A program made the translations under genes and the position numbers. Shown piece after piece: positions 1-6,528 of a DNA stretch of 13,092 nt (positions are counted from its first letter, which is position 1; every line of letters starts with the position of its first letter). The stretch comes from an uncultured Hungatella sp. (GTDB lineage: Bacteria; Bacillota; Clostridia; Lachnospirales; Lachnospiraceae). The notes beneath the pieces are model-generated. The model was not told the DNA's origin. It worked only from the letters and a program-made list of their open reading frames with translations, and searched no databases. The stretch spans positions 5,217 through 18,308 of the forward strand of contig CAJUJV010000071.1 in assembly GCA_910586845.1 (NCBI GenBank). The letters are read 5' to 3'.

Positions 1-803
1 TCCTTCACGCATTGGATGACACCCGCCTTCAGCCAGTGGTCCGAGGGAAGGATCTCCAGCCATTTGGGAATATGGAAATTCATCTGAGTCACGGGGAACT
101 CTTTTAAGATCTGTTCCAGAATATGTAAGATATCTTCTTTTTTCAGCTGCTCGCAGTTGACGGGAAGGACGGATACGTCATACTTTCCGGCCAGCTCCGC
201 GGCCAGCTGGCGGGTCTCCTCGGAAAAAGGCCGGACAGAATTCAGCAGCATAATAAAGGGCTTGCCCAGTTCTTTCAGCTCTCCTACGGTCCGCTCCTCC
301 GCAGGTCCGTAGGCAGCACGCCGGATGTCCCCGATGGTCCCGTCCGTCGTCACCACGATGCCGATGGTGGAGTGGTCCGTGATCACCTTTCTGGTTCCGA
401 TCTCCGCCGCTTTGGTAAAAGGAATCTGATAGTCGAACCAGGGCGTCTTCACCAGCCGTTCACTGTCATTTTCGATGTGTCCCGCCGCTCCGTCGATCAT
501 AAATCCCACGCAGTCGATGAGACGGACCTGAACGTCGATGCCGTCGCCCAAGGTTACCTGAGCCGCCTCCTTGGGAATGAATTTGGGCTCCGTAGTCATG
601 ATGGTCTTCCCCGCCGCACTCTGAGGCAGCTCGTCTCTGGCCTGGGTCCTGCTGTGCTCGTCTTCTATCTCCGGAAGCACCATCAGCTCCATGAACCGCT
701 TGATAAAGGTAGACTTTCCCGTCCTCACCGGTCCCACTACCCCCAGATAGATCTCGCCTCCGGTCCTGGCCTTAATATCCTTGTATACAGAAAATTGCTC
801 CAT
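1..803 (-). CDS. spoIVA: Stage IV sporulation protein A, spore coat morphogenetic ATPase (3' end outside window)
   Basis: SpoIVA is a mother-cell ATPase that polymerises on the forespore surface and forms the base on which the spore coat is assembled. The first 267 codons are visible and the rest runs off the left edge; the B. subtilis protein is about 492 residues. The translation starts MEQFSVYKDIKARTGGEIYL and follows the B. subtilis protein closely. A Walker A motif GPVRTGKST lies at residues 24-32 (Lys30), the sensor threonines at Thr70-Thr71 within TIMTTEPKF, and the Walker B aspartate at Asp97 in LIDCVG. These are the same positions as in B. subtilis. The ATG at 803-801 follows a Shine-Dalgarno sequence AAGGGGG (817-811). 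The gene lies 89 bases downstream of livF on the same strand and has its own candidate sigma-E promoter. Its presence is strong evidence that the organism forms endospores. Identity is near certain. Confidence 0.97.
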   Translation of the reverse strand, partial: MEQFSVYKDIKARTGGEIYLGVVGPVRTGKSTFIKRFMELMVLPEIEDEHSRTQARDELPQSAAGKTIMTTEPKFIPKEAAQVTLGDGIDVQVRLIDCVGFMIDGAAGHIENDSERLVKTPWFDYQIPFTKAAEIGTRKVITDHSTIGIVVTTDGTIGDIRRAAYGPAEERTVGELKELGKPFIMLLNSVRPFSEETRQLAAELAGKYDVSVLPVNCEQLKKEDILHILEQILKEFPVTQMNFHIPKWLEILPSDHWLKAGVIQCVK

Positions 804-830
804 AAAAATACCCCCTTGCTGTGCTGTTAC

Positions 831-859
831 AATATATGCAGGGGGGATGGGAGGTATGC
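831..859 (-). promoter_or_regulatory. Candidate sigma-E promoter of spoIVA
   Basis: On the minus strand, GCATACC (859-853) and CATATATT (838-831) are separated by 14 bases. The Bacillus sigma-E consensus is roughly KMATATT, 14 bases, CATACANT, so the -35 matches 5 of 7 positions and the -10 misses only one. The predicted start is near 824, which leaves a leader of about 20 bases holding the ribosome binding site at 817-811. In B. subtilis spoIVA is transcribed by sigma-E in the mother cell, which fits. This is a visual match and has not been scored. Confidence 0.6.
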
Positions 860-892
860 AGACCTTAAAAAGAAAGAATCTGTTTCCTGTTC

Positions 893-1603
893 CTATTCAC
901 TTAAATAAGCCTTTTTCACCGAATCATCGTTCATCAGCTCTTTCGCATCTCCGCTTAAGACGATCTTTCCCGTCTCCAGCACATAGGCCTTGTGGGCGAT
1001 GGAGAGGGCTTTCTTGGCGTTCTGCTCCACCAGAAGCACCGTAGTGCCGCCCTCATTGATACTCTTGATGATATCGAAGATCTCATTGACATAGATGGGG
1101 GACAGTCCCATGGAGGGCTCATCCATAACGATCAGCCTTGGATGGGACATAAGGGCCCGGCCCATGGCCAGCATCTGCTGCTCGCCGCCGCTTAAGGTTC
1201 CCGCCGGCTGGTTCTTTCTCTCCTCCAGACGGGGAAAACGCCGGTAGATGGTCTCAAGAGTCTCCTCGATCTCCTTTTTATCTTTTCTGGTATAAGCCCC
1301 CAGCTTTAAGTTCTGGAGCACTGTCAGCTGGGCAAACACCCTTCTGCCTTCGGGCACATGGGCCATACCCATGGATACCAGCCTGTGGCTGGGGATCCGG
1401 GTGATGTCCTGCCCTTCATAGATGATCTTACCCGCCTTTGCAGGGATCAGGCCGGTGATGGTCTGAAGAGTGGTGGTCTTGCCGGCGCCGTTGGCCCCGA
1501 TGAGGGCAATGATCTCCCCCTGGTTCACCTCAAAGGAGATTCCCTTGATGGCCTGGATCACGCCATAATATACTTCCAGATCTTTTACTTCCAGTATCGC
1601 CAT
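893..1603 (-). CDS. livF: Branched-chain amino acid ABC transporter, ATP-binding protein LivF
   Basis: LivF is one of the two cytoplasmic ATPases that drive the high-affinity branched-chain amino acid importer. The 236-residue protein is a single ABC domain of normal length. It shows Walker A GANGAGKTT at residues 36-44, signature LSGGEQQ at 137-143, and Walker B LIVMDEP with Asp161-Glu162. After Walker B it has LVEQNA where other ABC ATPases have the H-loop histidine. That replacement is usual in the LivF family and separates it from LivG next door. The ATG at 1603-1601 has a GGAGG 10 bases upstream (1618-1614) that overlaps the livG stop codon, so the two genes are probably translationally linked. 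It is the last gene of livHMGF and ends at TAG 895-893. I see no clear terminator between it and spoIVA, so some read-through is possible. Confidence 0.95.
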   Translation of the reverse strand: MAILEVKDLEVYYGVIQAIKGISFEVNQGEIIALIGANGAGKTTTLQTITGLIPAKAGKIIYEGQDITRIPSHRLVSMGMAHVPEGRRVFAQLTVLQNLKLGAYTRKDKKEIEETLETIYRRFPRLEERKNQPAGTLSGGEQQMLAMGRALMSHPRLIVMDEPSMGLSPIYVNEIFDIIKSINEGGTTVLLVEQNAKKALSIAHKAYVLETGKIVLSGDAKELMNDDSVKKAYLSE

Positions 1604-1617
1604 AACCTTCTCTCCTC

Positions 1618-2376
1618 CTACTCTCCCAGATACGCGGTGATCACCCGCTTGTCGTTGAGCACCTCCGACGTCTCGCCCTGAGTCAGCACCTGGCCGAAAT
1701 TCAGCACCGTCAGCTTCTCACAGATACCGGACACCAGTTTCATGTCATGCTCGATCAGAAGGATAGTCATGTCGAACTCTTCCCGCACAAACCGGATGGT
1801 CTCCATCAGCTCCGCCGTCTCGTTGGGGTTCATGCCTGCGGCAGGCTCATCCAGCAGAAGCAGCTTGGGGTCCGTGGCCAGGGCTCTGGCAATCTCCAGC
1901 TTTCTCTGTTTGCCGTAGGGCAGATTGGAAGCCTTGTAATCGTACTCCCCGTCCAGATCAAAGACTTTCAGAAGCTCCATGGCCCGCTCATTCATCTCCC
2001 GCTCCACCTTGTAATACCTGGGAAGACGGAAAATGCCCTCCAGGGTGGAGTAGGGGTGGTGATTGTGAAGTCCCGCCTTTACATTGTCCAGAACGCTCAG
2101 TTCCTTAAACAGACGAATGTTCTGAAAGGTTCTGGCGATTCCCGCCTGATTGATCTCAATGGTCTTCTTGCCTGTAATATTCCGTCCATCCAGATGGATG
2201 GTGCCCAGATCCGGTTTATAAACCCCGGTCAGAAGGTTGAACACCGTGGTCTTTCCCGCCCCGTTGGGGCCGATGAGACCATAGAGTTCCCCCTTTTCAA
2301 TAGTCATGTTAAAATTATCTACCGCCTTAAGGCCTCCAAAAGAAATGCCAAGGTTTTTCGCTTCCAGCATCGCCAT
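1618..2376 (-). CDS. livG: Branched-chain amino acid ABC transporter, ATP-binding protein LivG
   Basis: LivG is the partner ATPase of LivF. The 252-residue ABC protein has Walker A GPNGAGKTT at residues 36-44, a LivG-type degenerate signature LPYGKQR at 152-158, Walker B LLLLDEP with Asp176-Glu177, and the H-loop His210 in LLIEHD. ARTFQNIRLF at 81-90 is the characteristic LivG Q-loop region. The start ATG (2376-2374) is preceded at 8 bases by GGAGG (2389-2385), which lies inside the last codons of livM. Only three bases separate the livM stop from this start, so translation is probably coupled. The protein should sit on the inner face of the membrane with LivH, LivM and LivF. The substrate class (Leu/Ile/Val or a related amino acid) is inferred from the whole cassette. 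Confidence 0.95.
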   Translation of the reverse strand: MAMLEAKNLGISFGGLKAVDNFNMTIEKGELYGLIGPNGAGKTTVFNLLTGVYKPDLGTIHLDGRNITGKKTIEINQAGIARTFQNIRLFKELSVLDNVKAGLHNHHPYSTLEGIFRLPRYYKVEREMNERAMELLKVFDLDGEYDYKASNLPYGKQRKLEIARALATDPKLLLLDEPAAGMNPNETAELMETIRFVREEFDMTILLIEHDMKLVSGICEKLTVLNFGQVLTQGETSEVLNDKRVITAYLGE

Positions 2377-2379
2377 ATC

Positions 2380-3453
2380 TTAAGCCTCCTTTGCAGCAGA
2401 CCCGGACTGTTTGTGTCTGATCTTATCCATCACAACCGATCGAAGCTCGATGGCCTTGGGGCTGGAATTAAACAGCATCATCACAATCAGCACCACGGCA
2501 TAAATCAGCATCCTGTAATCGTTAAGCCCTCTCAAAAGCTCAGGCAGAGCCGTAAGAACAATGGCCGCGATGACAGATCCCCTGATATTGCCCAGGCCTC
2601 CCAGAACTACAAACACCAGGATCATAATGGACTTATTGTATCCGAAATTGGCCGAGGTGGCGGCCAGGGTAGCCAGGCTGTGGGCATAGAGCACTCCTGC
2701 CATGCCTGCCAGGGCAGCGGAAATGGAAAATGCCATCAGCTTGTACTTGGTAATATTGATGCCGATGGACTCCGCCGCGATGCGGTTATCCCTGATAGCC
2801 ATGATAGCCCGGCCTGACCTGGAATTAATAAGGTTCAGAACGATCACCAGCGTCAGCAGAAGAAGCAGGATGCCGATCGTAAACGTGGCGGCTCTGGGAG
2901 TCCCCGTGATACCCTGAGCACCTTTTACGATCACGGTTCCCCCATCCTCAAGTCCCAGGGACAGACTGTCTTTGATGGAAAAATGGAAACCTCTGGAATC
3001 TCTTCCGATAAACATCACATTGATCAGATTCTTGATGATCTCACCGAATGCCAGCGTCACGATAGCCAGATAGTCGCCCTTCAGCCGAAGGACAGGGATT
3101 CCGATAAGGATTCCGAAAATTCCCGCCACCGCGGAACCTGTGATCAGAGCCAGAAAAAAGCGCAGACCTACACTGGGAAGAGCGGCTTCCAGGCATCTGG
3201 TGAGAAAAGCCCCCGTAAAGGCTCCCACACACATGAAACCGGCATGGCCCAGGCTCAGTTCACCCAAGATCCCCACTGTAAGGTTCAAAGACACAGCCAG
3301 TATGGCATAGATACACAGGGGCACCAGAAGTCCCTTCATCAGGCTGGATATATGGCCTCCTGCAGAAAGCATCTGGACCACTGCCCAGAACAGGATCACC
3401 ATGGCGTATGTAATGCCGTTCTGAATCAGTATTTTGTTCTTCTTCGCTTTCAT
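2380..3453 (-). CDS. livM: Branched-chain amino acid ABC transporter, permease LivM
   Basis: LivM is one of the two membrane subunits forming the amino acid channel. It is a very hydrophobic protein with many membrane segments and the family loop GELSLGHAGF near residues 64-73. It also has the cytoplasmic coupling region RAIMAIRDNRIAAESIGIN in its second half. I chose the ATG at 3453-3451, giving 357 residues. AGGTG at 3464-3460 lies six bases upstream and fits the anti-Shine-Dalgarno sequence. A GTG three codons earlier (3462-3460) is possible but would abut the livH stop and has a poorer site. The tail, after the last membrane segment, is basic and then Ala/Ser-rich. The gene lies between livH and livG in the usual order. 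Substrate preference cannot be read from the permease. Confidence 0.93.
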   Translation of the reverse strand: MKAKKNKILIQNGITYAMVILFWAVVQMLSAGGHISSLMKGLLVPLCIYAILAVSLNLTVGILGELSLGHAGFMCVGAFTGAFLTRCLEAALPSVGLRFFLALITGSAVAGIFGILIGIPVLRLKGDYLAIVTLAFGEIIKNLINVMFIGRDSRGFHFSIKDSLSLGLEDGGTVIVKGAQGITGTPRAATFTIGILLLLLTLVIVLNLINSRSGRAIMAIRDNRIAAESIGINITKYKLMAFSISAALAGMAGVLYAHSLATLAATSANFGYNKSIMILVFVVLGGLGNIRGSVIAAIVLTALPELLRGLNDYRMLIYAVVLIVMMLFNSSPKAIELRSVVMDKIRHKQSGSAAKEA

Positions 3454-3459
3454 CACATA

Positions 3460-3464
3460 CACCT
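3460..3464 (-). promoter_or_regulatory. Ribosome binding site deciding the livM start
   Basis: Minus-strand AGGTG overlaps the livH stop codon TAG (3465-3463) and lies six bases before the ATG at 3453. It pairs with the AGGTG part of the AAGGAGGTGAT complement of 16S rRNA. It favours the ATG over the in-frame GTG at 3462, which lies within the site itself. Confidence 0.45.
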
Positions 3465-4344
3465 ACACTTTCTCATTGATTTTCTTTCCCAAGATCCCGG
3501 TGGGACGCACCAGGAGGATCACGATCAGCATGGAAAATACGATGGCATCGGACAGCTGGGAAGAGATATAGGCTTTTGACAGGTTCTCAACCACCCCCAG
3601 GATGATCCCGCCTAAAAGAGCCCCCGGTATGGAGCCGATGCCGCCGAATACGGCTGCCACAAAGGCCTTGATTCCCGGCATGGAACCGGTATATGGGGTC
3701 AGGGACGGATAGGTGGAGCAGAGCAGAGCTCCCGCTATGGCGGCCAGGGCAGAACCGATGGCAAAGGTAATGGCAATGGTCCTGTTTACGTTGATCCCCA
3801 TAAGCGTAGCCGCTCCCCGGTCTTCGGACACCGCCAGCATGGCCTGGCCGATGCGGGTCTTATTGATAAAGGCTGTCAGGGCCGCCATGATCACGATACA
3901 GACGATAATCGTCACAATGGTCTCGCCGGATATGGAAAGTCTTCCTCCTGCCAGCTTGATCCCGGGAACCGTGACGACAGACGTAAACTGACGGGCATTG
4001 GAACCAAAGATCAGCAGCGCCAGATTCTGCAGCAGATAGCTGACGCCGATAGCCGTAATAAGGACCGCCAGGGAAGACGCGCCTCTTAAAGGACGATAGG
4101 CCACAAATTCGATGGTCACCCCCAGAAGAGTACACACGGCCACCGCCGTGACGATCCCTACCAGAGGCGCCATGCCCAAGGTGCTGACCATGGTGAAAAT
4201 GGCAAACCCTCCTACCATAATAATATCTCCATGGGCAAAATTCAGCATTCGGGCGATCCCGTACACCATGGTGTAGCCCAGCGCAATAATTGCATATACA
4301 CTTCCCAGGCTGATTCCGCTGATTAAATAAGAAAGAAAACTCAT
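3463..4344 (-). CDS. livH: Branched-chain amino acid ABC transporter, permease LivH
   Basis: LivH is the second channel subunit of the importer. The 293-residue protein is hydrophobic throughout and carries the family signature LNFAHGD at residues 34-40 followed by a glycine-rich membrane segment. The motif GINVNRTIAITFAIGSALA and the Gly-rich AAVFGGIGSIPGALLGGIILG near the C-terminus are typical of LivH. The length matches the family (about 290-310). The ATG (4344-4342) has an upstream AAGGGGTG ribosome binding site ending about 5 bases before the start. The gene has its own sigma-A promoter (4422-4394) downstream of a hairpin that follows livJ, so livHMGF can be transcribed apart from livJ. 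The stop codon TAG abuts the alternative GTG start of livM. Confidence 0.95.
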   Translation of the reverse strand: MSFLSYLISGISLGSVYAIIALGYTMVYGIARMLNFAHGDIIMVGGFAIFTMVSTLGMAPLVGIVTAVAVCTLLGVTIEFVAYRPLRGASSLAVLITAIGVSYLLQNLALLIFGSNARQFTSVVTVPGIKLAGGRLSISGETIVTIIVCIVIMAALTAFINKTRIGQAMLAVSEDRGAATLMGINVNRTIAITFAIGSALAAIAGALLCSTYPSLTPYTGSMPGIKAFVAAVFGGIGSIPGALLGGIILGVVENLSKAYISSQLSDAIVFSMLIVILLVRPTGILGKKINEKV

Positions 4345-4393
4345 GGATCCACCCCTTCATCTGTTCTTGGACTAAAACGCAACATTATGTCGA

Positions 4394-4422
4394 ATTATAT
4401 CACAGGCAGAAACGATGTGCAA
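4394..4422 (-). promoter_or_regulatory. Sigma-A promoter of livHMGF
   Basis: On the minus strand, TTGCAC (4422-4417) and a perfect TATAAT (4399-4394) are separated by 17 bases. TGA directly before the -10 makes an extended -10 element. Predicted start is about 4387, giving a leader of roughly 43 bases to the livH ATG. It lies between the hairpin after livJ and livH. Confidence 0.7.
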
Positions 4423-4453
4423 GACCAAGATTTTGCTGCTGCCGCTGATATGG

Positions 4454-4484
4454 AAAAAGGGGCGTCATAATGACAACCCCTTTT
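4454..4484 (-). terminator. Intrinsic terminator or attenuator after livJ
   Basis: AAAAGGGG (minus strand, 4484-4477) pairs with CCCCTTTT (4462-4455). An inner stem TGAC/GTCA type pairing (4474-4471 with 4467-4464) is closed by a three-base loop. The descending arm ends in five T residues (4458-4454). It starts about 34 bases after the livJ stop codon. The U tract is short and is followed by CC, so termination may be partial, which would leave livJ transcripts more abundant than livHMGF. Confidence 0.7.
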
Positions 4485-4517
4485 CAAACCGTCTCACCCC
4501 TGCTGTTCGACGGTTCT

Positions 4518-5750
4518 TTACTGCATCTCGTATACGCCGTTTACGATCTTTACGGCTTTGGGAGCCTTGTCGGGCTCGCCGGCCGCGTTCCAGGTCATGC
4601 CTGCGCCGGTCAGTCCGTCGATACTGATCTCGGTCATGGCAGCCTTGAAGGCGTCACAGACGGTGGAGTAATCTGCATCTGCCGCAACACCGGATTTCTC
4701 CATGGCTGCCTTGATGGCATATACTGCATCATAGGAATCCGCCGCAAACTGGTTGGGCTCGATGCCGTATGCAGCCACATAAGCCTCGGTAAATGCCTTG
4801 CTGCTCTCCTCTGTGGTGGAGAACGGAGTCAGGAGCATGAGCCCCTCTGCCAGAGAAGTGTCAAAGTTTTCAACAGTCAGGATACCGTCCATACCGTCGC
4901 ATCCGAAGAAGATCGGTGCAAAATCCTTGTCGCTGGCCTGCTTTAAGATAACGGAAGCCTCCTGATAGTAGATGGGCAGGAACACCAGCTCCGCACCGGC
5001 CTCTTTTGCCTTATCCAGCTGTACGGAGAAGTCGGTTGCGTTGTCGGCGGTAAACGCCTCGTCGGCTACGATCTCCAGTCCCTGGGTTCCGGCCTCCTTC
5101 ACAAATGCCTCGCGGATACCTGAAGAGTAAGTGGTGGAACTGTCATAGATCACGGCTACCTTGGTAGCCAGCTTGTTCTCGCCGATATAGACAGCGGAAG
5201 CAGTTCCCTGATCCGGGTCGGCAAAACATACACGGAATACATTCTCCGGAGCCACACACTCTACTGCGGAACCGGAAGGAGTGATCTGGAACATATTATC
5301 GTTGGAAGTCTCTGCCGCAACGGCGATACAGGGATCGGATGTGGTGGATCCTACGATCGCCTGGGCGCCCCAGTCTTTCAGAGTGTTATAGGCGTTGACG
5401 GACTTCTGAGGATCATGCTCGTCATCCTGTGTATTATTTTCCAGCATAATGCCGTTTACGCCGCCCGCGGCATTGATCTCTTTTACTGCCAGATCTGCGC
5501 CGTTCTGTACGGCAATACCGTATGCGGCTGCCGGACCTGTCAGGGGGCCGATGACGCCGATCTTAAAGGTGCCGCCTGAAGATGCTGCTCCGGAATTATC
5601 TGCTGCGGCTGCCGTAGTCTCTTTTCCTGCTGCCGCAGTAGTCTCTCCTCCTGCTGCAGCCGTAGTGCTGCCGCCGCCGTTTCCTGAACCGCAGGCAGTC
5701 AGGGAAGCAGCCATGGCTGCCGCCAAACCTAATGTAATCAGTTTTTTCAT
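4518..5750 (-). CDS. livJ: Branched-chain amino acid ABC transporter, substrate-binding lipoprotein LivJ
   Basis: This is the extracellular receptor of the importer, anchored to the outer face of the membrane by lipid. Residues 1-20 form a lipoprotein signal peptide (basic MKK, hydrophobic core, lipobox LTAC with Cys20 as the modified residue). An Ala/Thr/Gly linker of about 40 residues with an 8-residue repeat follows. The periplasmic-binding-protein type I domain begins near residue 61 with TFKIGVIGPLTGPAAAYG, the usual opening of Leu/Ile/Val-binding proteins, and runs to the C-terminus (410 residues). The ATG (5750-5748) follows GGAGG (5763-5759) at 8 bases. It has a near-consensus promoter and a CodY-like sequence at the predicted start site. 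The livJHMGF order supports an amino acid importer. The ligand could be Leu/Ile/Val or another compound, since this fold also binds amides and urea. Confidence 0.94.
   Translation of the reverse strand: MKKLITLGLAAAMAASLTACGSGNGGGSTTAAAGGETTAAAGKETTAAAADNSGAASSGGTFKIGVIGPLTGPAAAYGIAVQNGADLAVKEINAAGGVNGIMLENNTQDDEHDPQKSVNAYNTLKDWGAQAIVGSTTSDPCIAVAAETSNDNMFQITPSGSAVECVAPENVFRVCFADPDQGTASAVYIGENKLATKVAVIYDSSTTYSSGIREAFVKEAGTQGLEIVADEAFTADNATDFSVQLDKAKEAGAELVFLPIYYQEASVILKQASDKDFAPIFFGCDGMDGILTVENFDTSLAEGLMLLTPFSTTEESSKAFTEAYVAAYGIEPNQFAADSYDAVYAIKAAMEKSGVAADADYSTVCDAFKAAMTEISIDGLTGAGMTWNAAGEPDKAPKAVKIVNGVYEMQ
5598..5669 (-). repeat. Three 24-base tandem units in the livJ linker
   Basis: Residues 28-51 of LivJ read as three 8-residue units: STTAAAGG, ETTAAAGK, ETTAAAAD. 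The DNA repeats with the same 24-base period, mainly differing at third codon positions. The stretch lies between the lipidated cysteine and the folded domain, so it probably acts as a flexible tether. Unit number could differ between strains. Confidence 0.75.
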
Positions 5751-5776
5751 AATGTTTTCCTCCTCAATTATGCAAA

Positions 5777-5791
5777 CATTTTATAAAAACT
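5777..5791 (-). promoter_or_regulatory. CodY-like box at the livJ transcription start
   Basis: The 15 bases match the CodY consensus AATTTTCWGAAAATT at 11 positions on either strand. They lie just downstream of the -10 box, at about +1 to +15, where a bound repressor would block initiation. CodY senses branched-chain amino acids and represses their transport in many Firmicutes. The leader is AT-rich, so a chance match is quite possible, and codY is not in the window. Confidence 0.35.
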
Positions 5792-5797
5792 TGTTTC

Positions 5798-5826
5798 ATT
5801 ATATCTTCAAGGTTTTCACTTGTCAA
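5798..5826 (-). promoter_or_regulatory. Sigma-A promoter of livJ
   Basis: Perfect consensus elements on the minus strand: TTGACA (5826-5821) and TATAAT (5803-5798) with 17 bases between them. The predicted start is about 5791, giving a leader of some 40 bases to the ATG at 5750. This should be the strongest promoter in the window. Confidence 0.85.
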
Positions 5827-5875
5827 CACTTTCTGCTATGGTACTGCGGCTTTCTGACGCGGTAATGCCATACAG

Positions 5876-5896
5876 AAAAGTTATATTTGATATAAC
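5876..5896 (-). terminator. Weak terminator-like dyad after the DUF1275 gene
   Basis: GTTATAT, a three-base loop and ATATAAC (5896-5880) form a perfect 7-base-pair dyad on the minus strand. Four T residues (5879-5876) follow. It begins 8 bases after the stop codon of the DUF1275 gene. The stem is almost all A-T, so termination would be weak; it could equally be a protein-binding palindrome upstream of the livJ promoter. Confidence 0.4.
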
Positions 5897-5904
5897 CTGG
5901 CCTC

Positions 5905-6528
5905 TTATAACCGCCGCCATGCCAGGGCCAGAAGAGGCAGACACAGCCAGATACACCGGTTATCCATGACCTTCATGGCCATAAAACAGACTGCCACTCC
6001 CATGTGATAGCTGATGAGAGTATTTCTGAAAAAGCGGGCCTTTTCCAGCATCCCCTGCTCCCTGCCGGTAAAATGTCTCACATAAGAATCCACACACTGT
6101 CGTAAATTGTTAGTGGAAAATATGGTAGAACTCCCGTATACCCCGGTTCCGCTGAAAGCACACCACTGCAGGGTCATGGCAAAAAATACGGGATAAAGGG
6201 CTGCCATGGATGGCGCCTCAGGAGAAATAAACCCTTCGGCCAGGACCACCAGGGCGGTCACGGCGATACTCAGCTTCTTTCTCCTGTGTTCTCCCGCCTT
6301 CAGCAGGAGAGCCGAGATCCCCACTGCCAGACCAAAAAGGCAGGCCGCTCCGATCCTGAGCACGGCTTCGAGAAAATCGCCTTCCTCCACGCTGATCACG
6401 GTCTGGATCAGATTCATGGTCTGTGCCAGGGCAAAGATCCCGTTTCTTCCCAGGATGGAGTAGACTCCTATGTATCCGCCTGCGGCGGACATGAGATAAT
6501 GAAGTTTCCGTTCCTCTACCGGTTCCAT
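5905..6528 (-). CDS. DUF1275 (YoaK-like) multi-pass membrane protein, function unknown
   Basis: I recognise this 207-residue hydrophobic protein as DUF1275, the YoaK family. The N-terminal block SAAGGYIGVYSILGRNG followed by FALAQTMNL (residues 14-40) matches the family pattern AGGxxDaxxYL then FxxaQTGNL. The block LQWCAFSGTG with STNNLRQ near residues 120-143 matches the second conserved region. About five or six membrane segments are visible. The second family Gly (usually QTGNL) is Met here. Its ATG overlaps the end of gpsA by 13 bases, with only a weak GGGGG upstream, so it is probably made by translational coupling as the last gene of the der-plsY-gpsA operon. The family's biochemical role is not established. 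The coupling to gpsA and plsY suggests, but does not show, a membrane or lipid role. Confidence 0.8.
   Translation of the reverse strand: MEPVEERKLHYLMSAAGGYIGVYSILGRNGIFALAQTMNLIQTVISVEEGDFLEAVLRIGAACLFGLAVGISALLLKAGEHRRKKLSIAVTALVVLAEGFISPEAPSMAALYPVFFAMTLQWCAFSGTGVYGSSTIFSTNNLRQCVDSYVRHFTGREQGMLEKARFFRNTLISYHMGVAVCFMAMKVMDNRCIWLCLPLLALAWRRL

Noticed and set aside
804..892. Possible terminator between livF and spoIVA
   Set aside because: A T-rich run occurs on the minus strand around 876-866, but I found no convincing stem before it, so I do not call a terminator.
372..908. Plus-strand open frame of 178 codons near the left edge
   Set aside because: The minus strand here encodes the N-terminal part of SpoIVA with conserved ATPase motifs, running off the window edge.
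1747..2817. Long plus-strand open frame of 356 codons opposite livG and livM
   Set aside because: It lies antisense to two clear transporter genes and crosses their junction. Its translation is rich in His/Gln with no recognisable domain, as expected for an antisense shadow of codon-biased genes.
3460..3462. GTG as the livM start
   Set aside because: It directly abuts the livH stop and has a poor upstream site; the ATG at 3453 has AGGTG six bases upstream. The difference is only three residues and is not settled.
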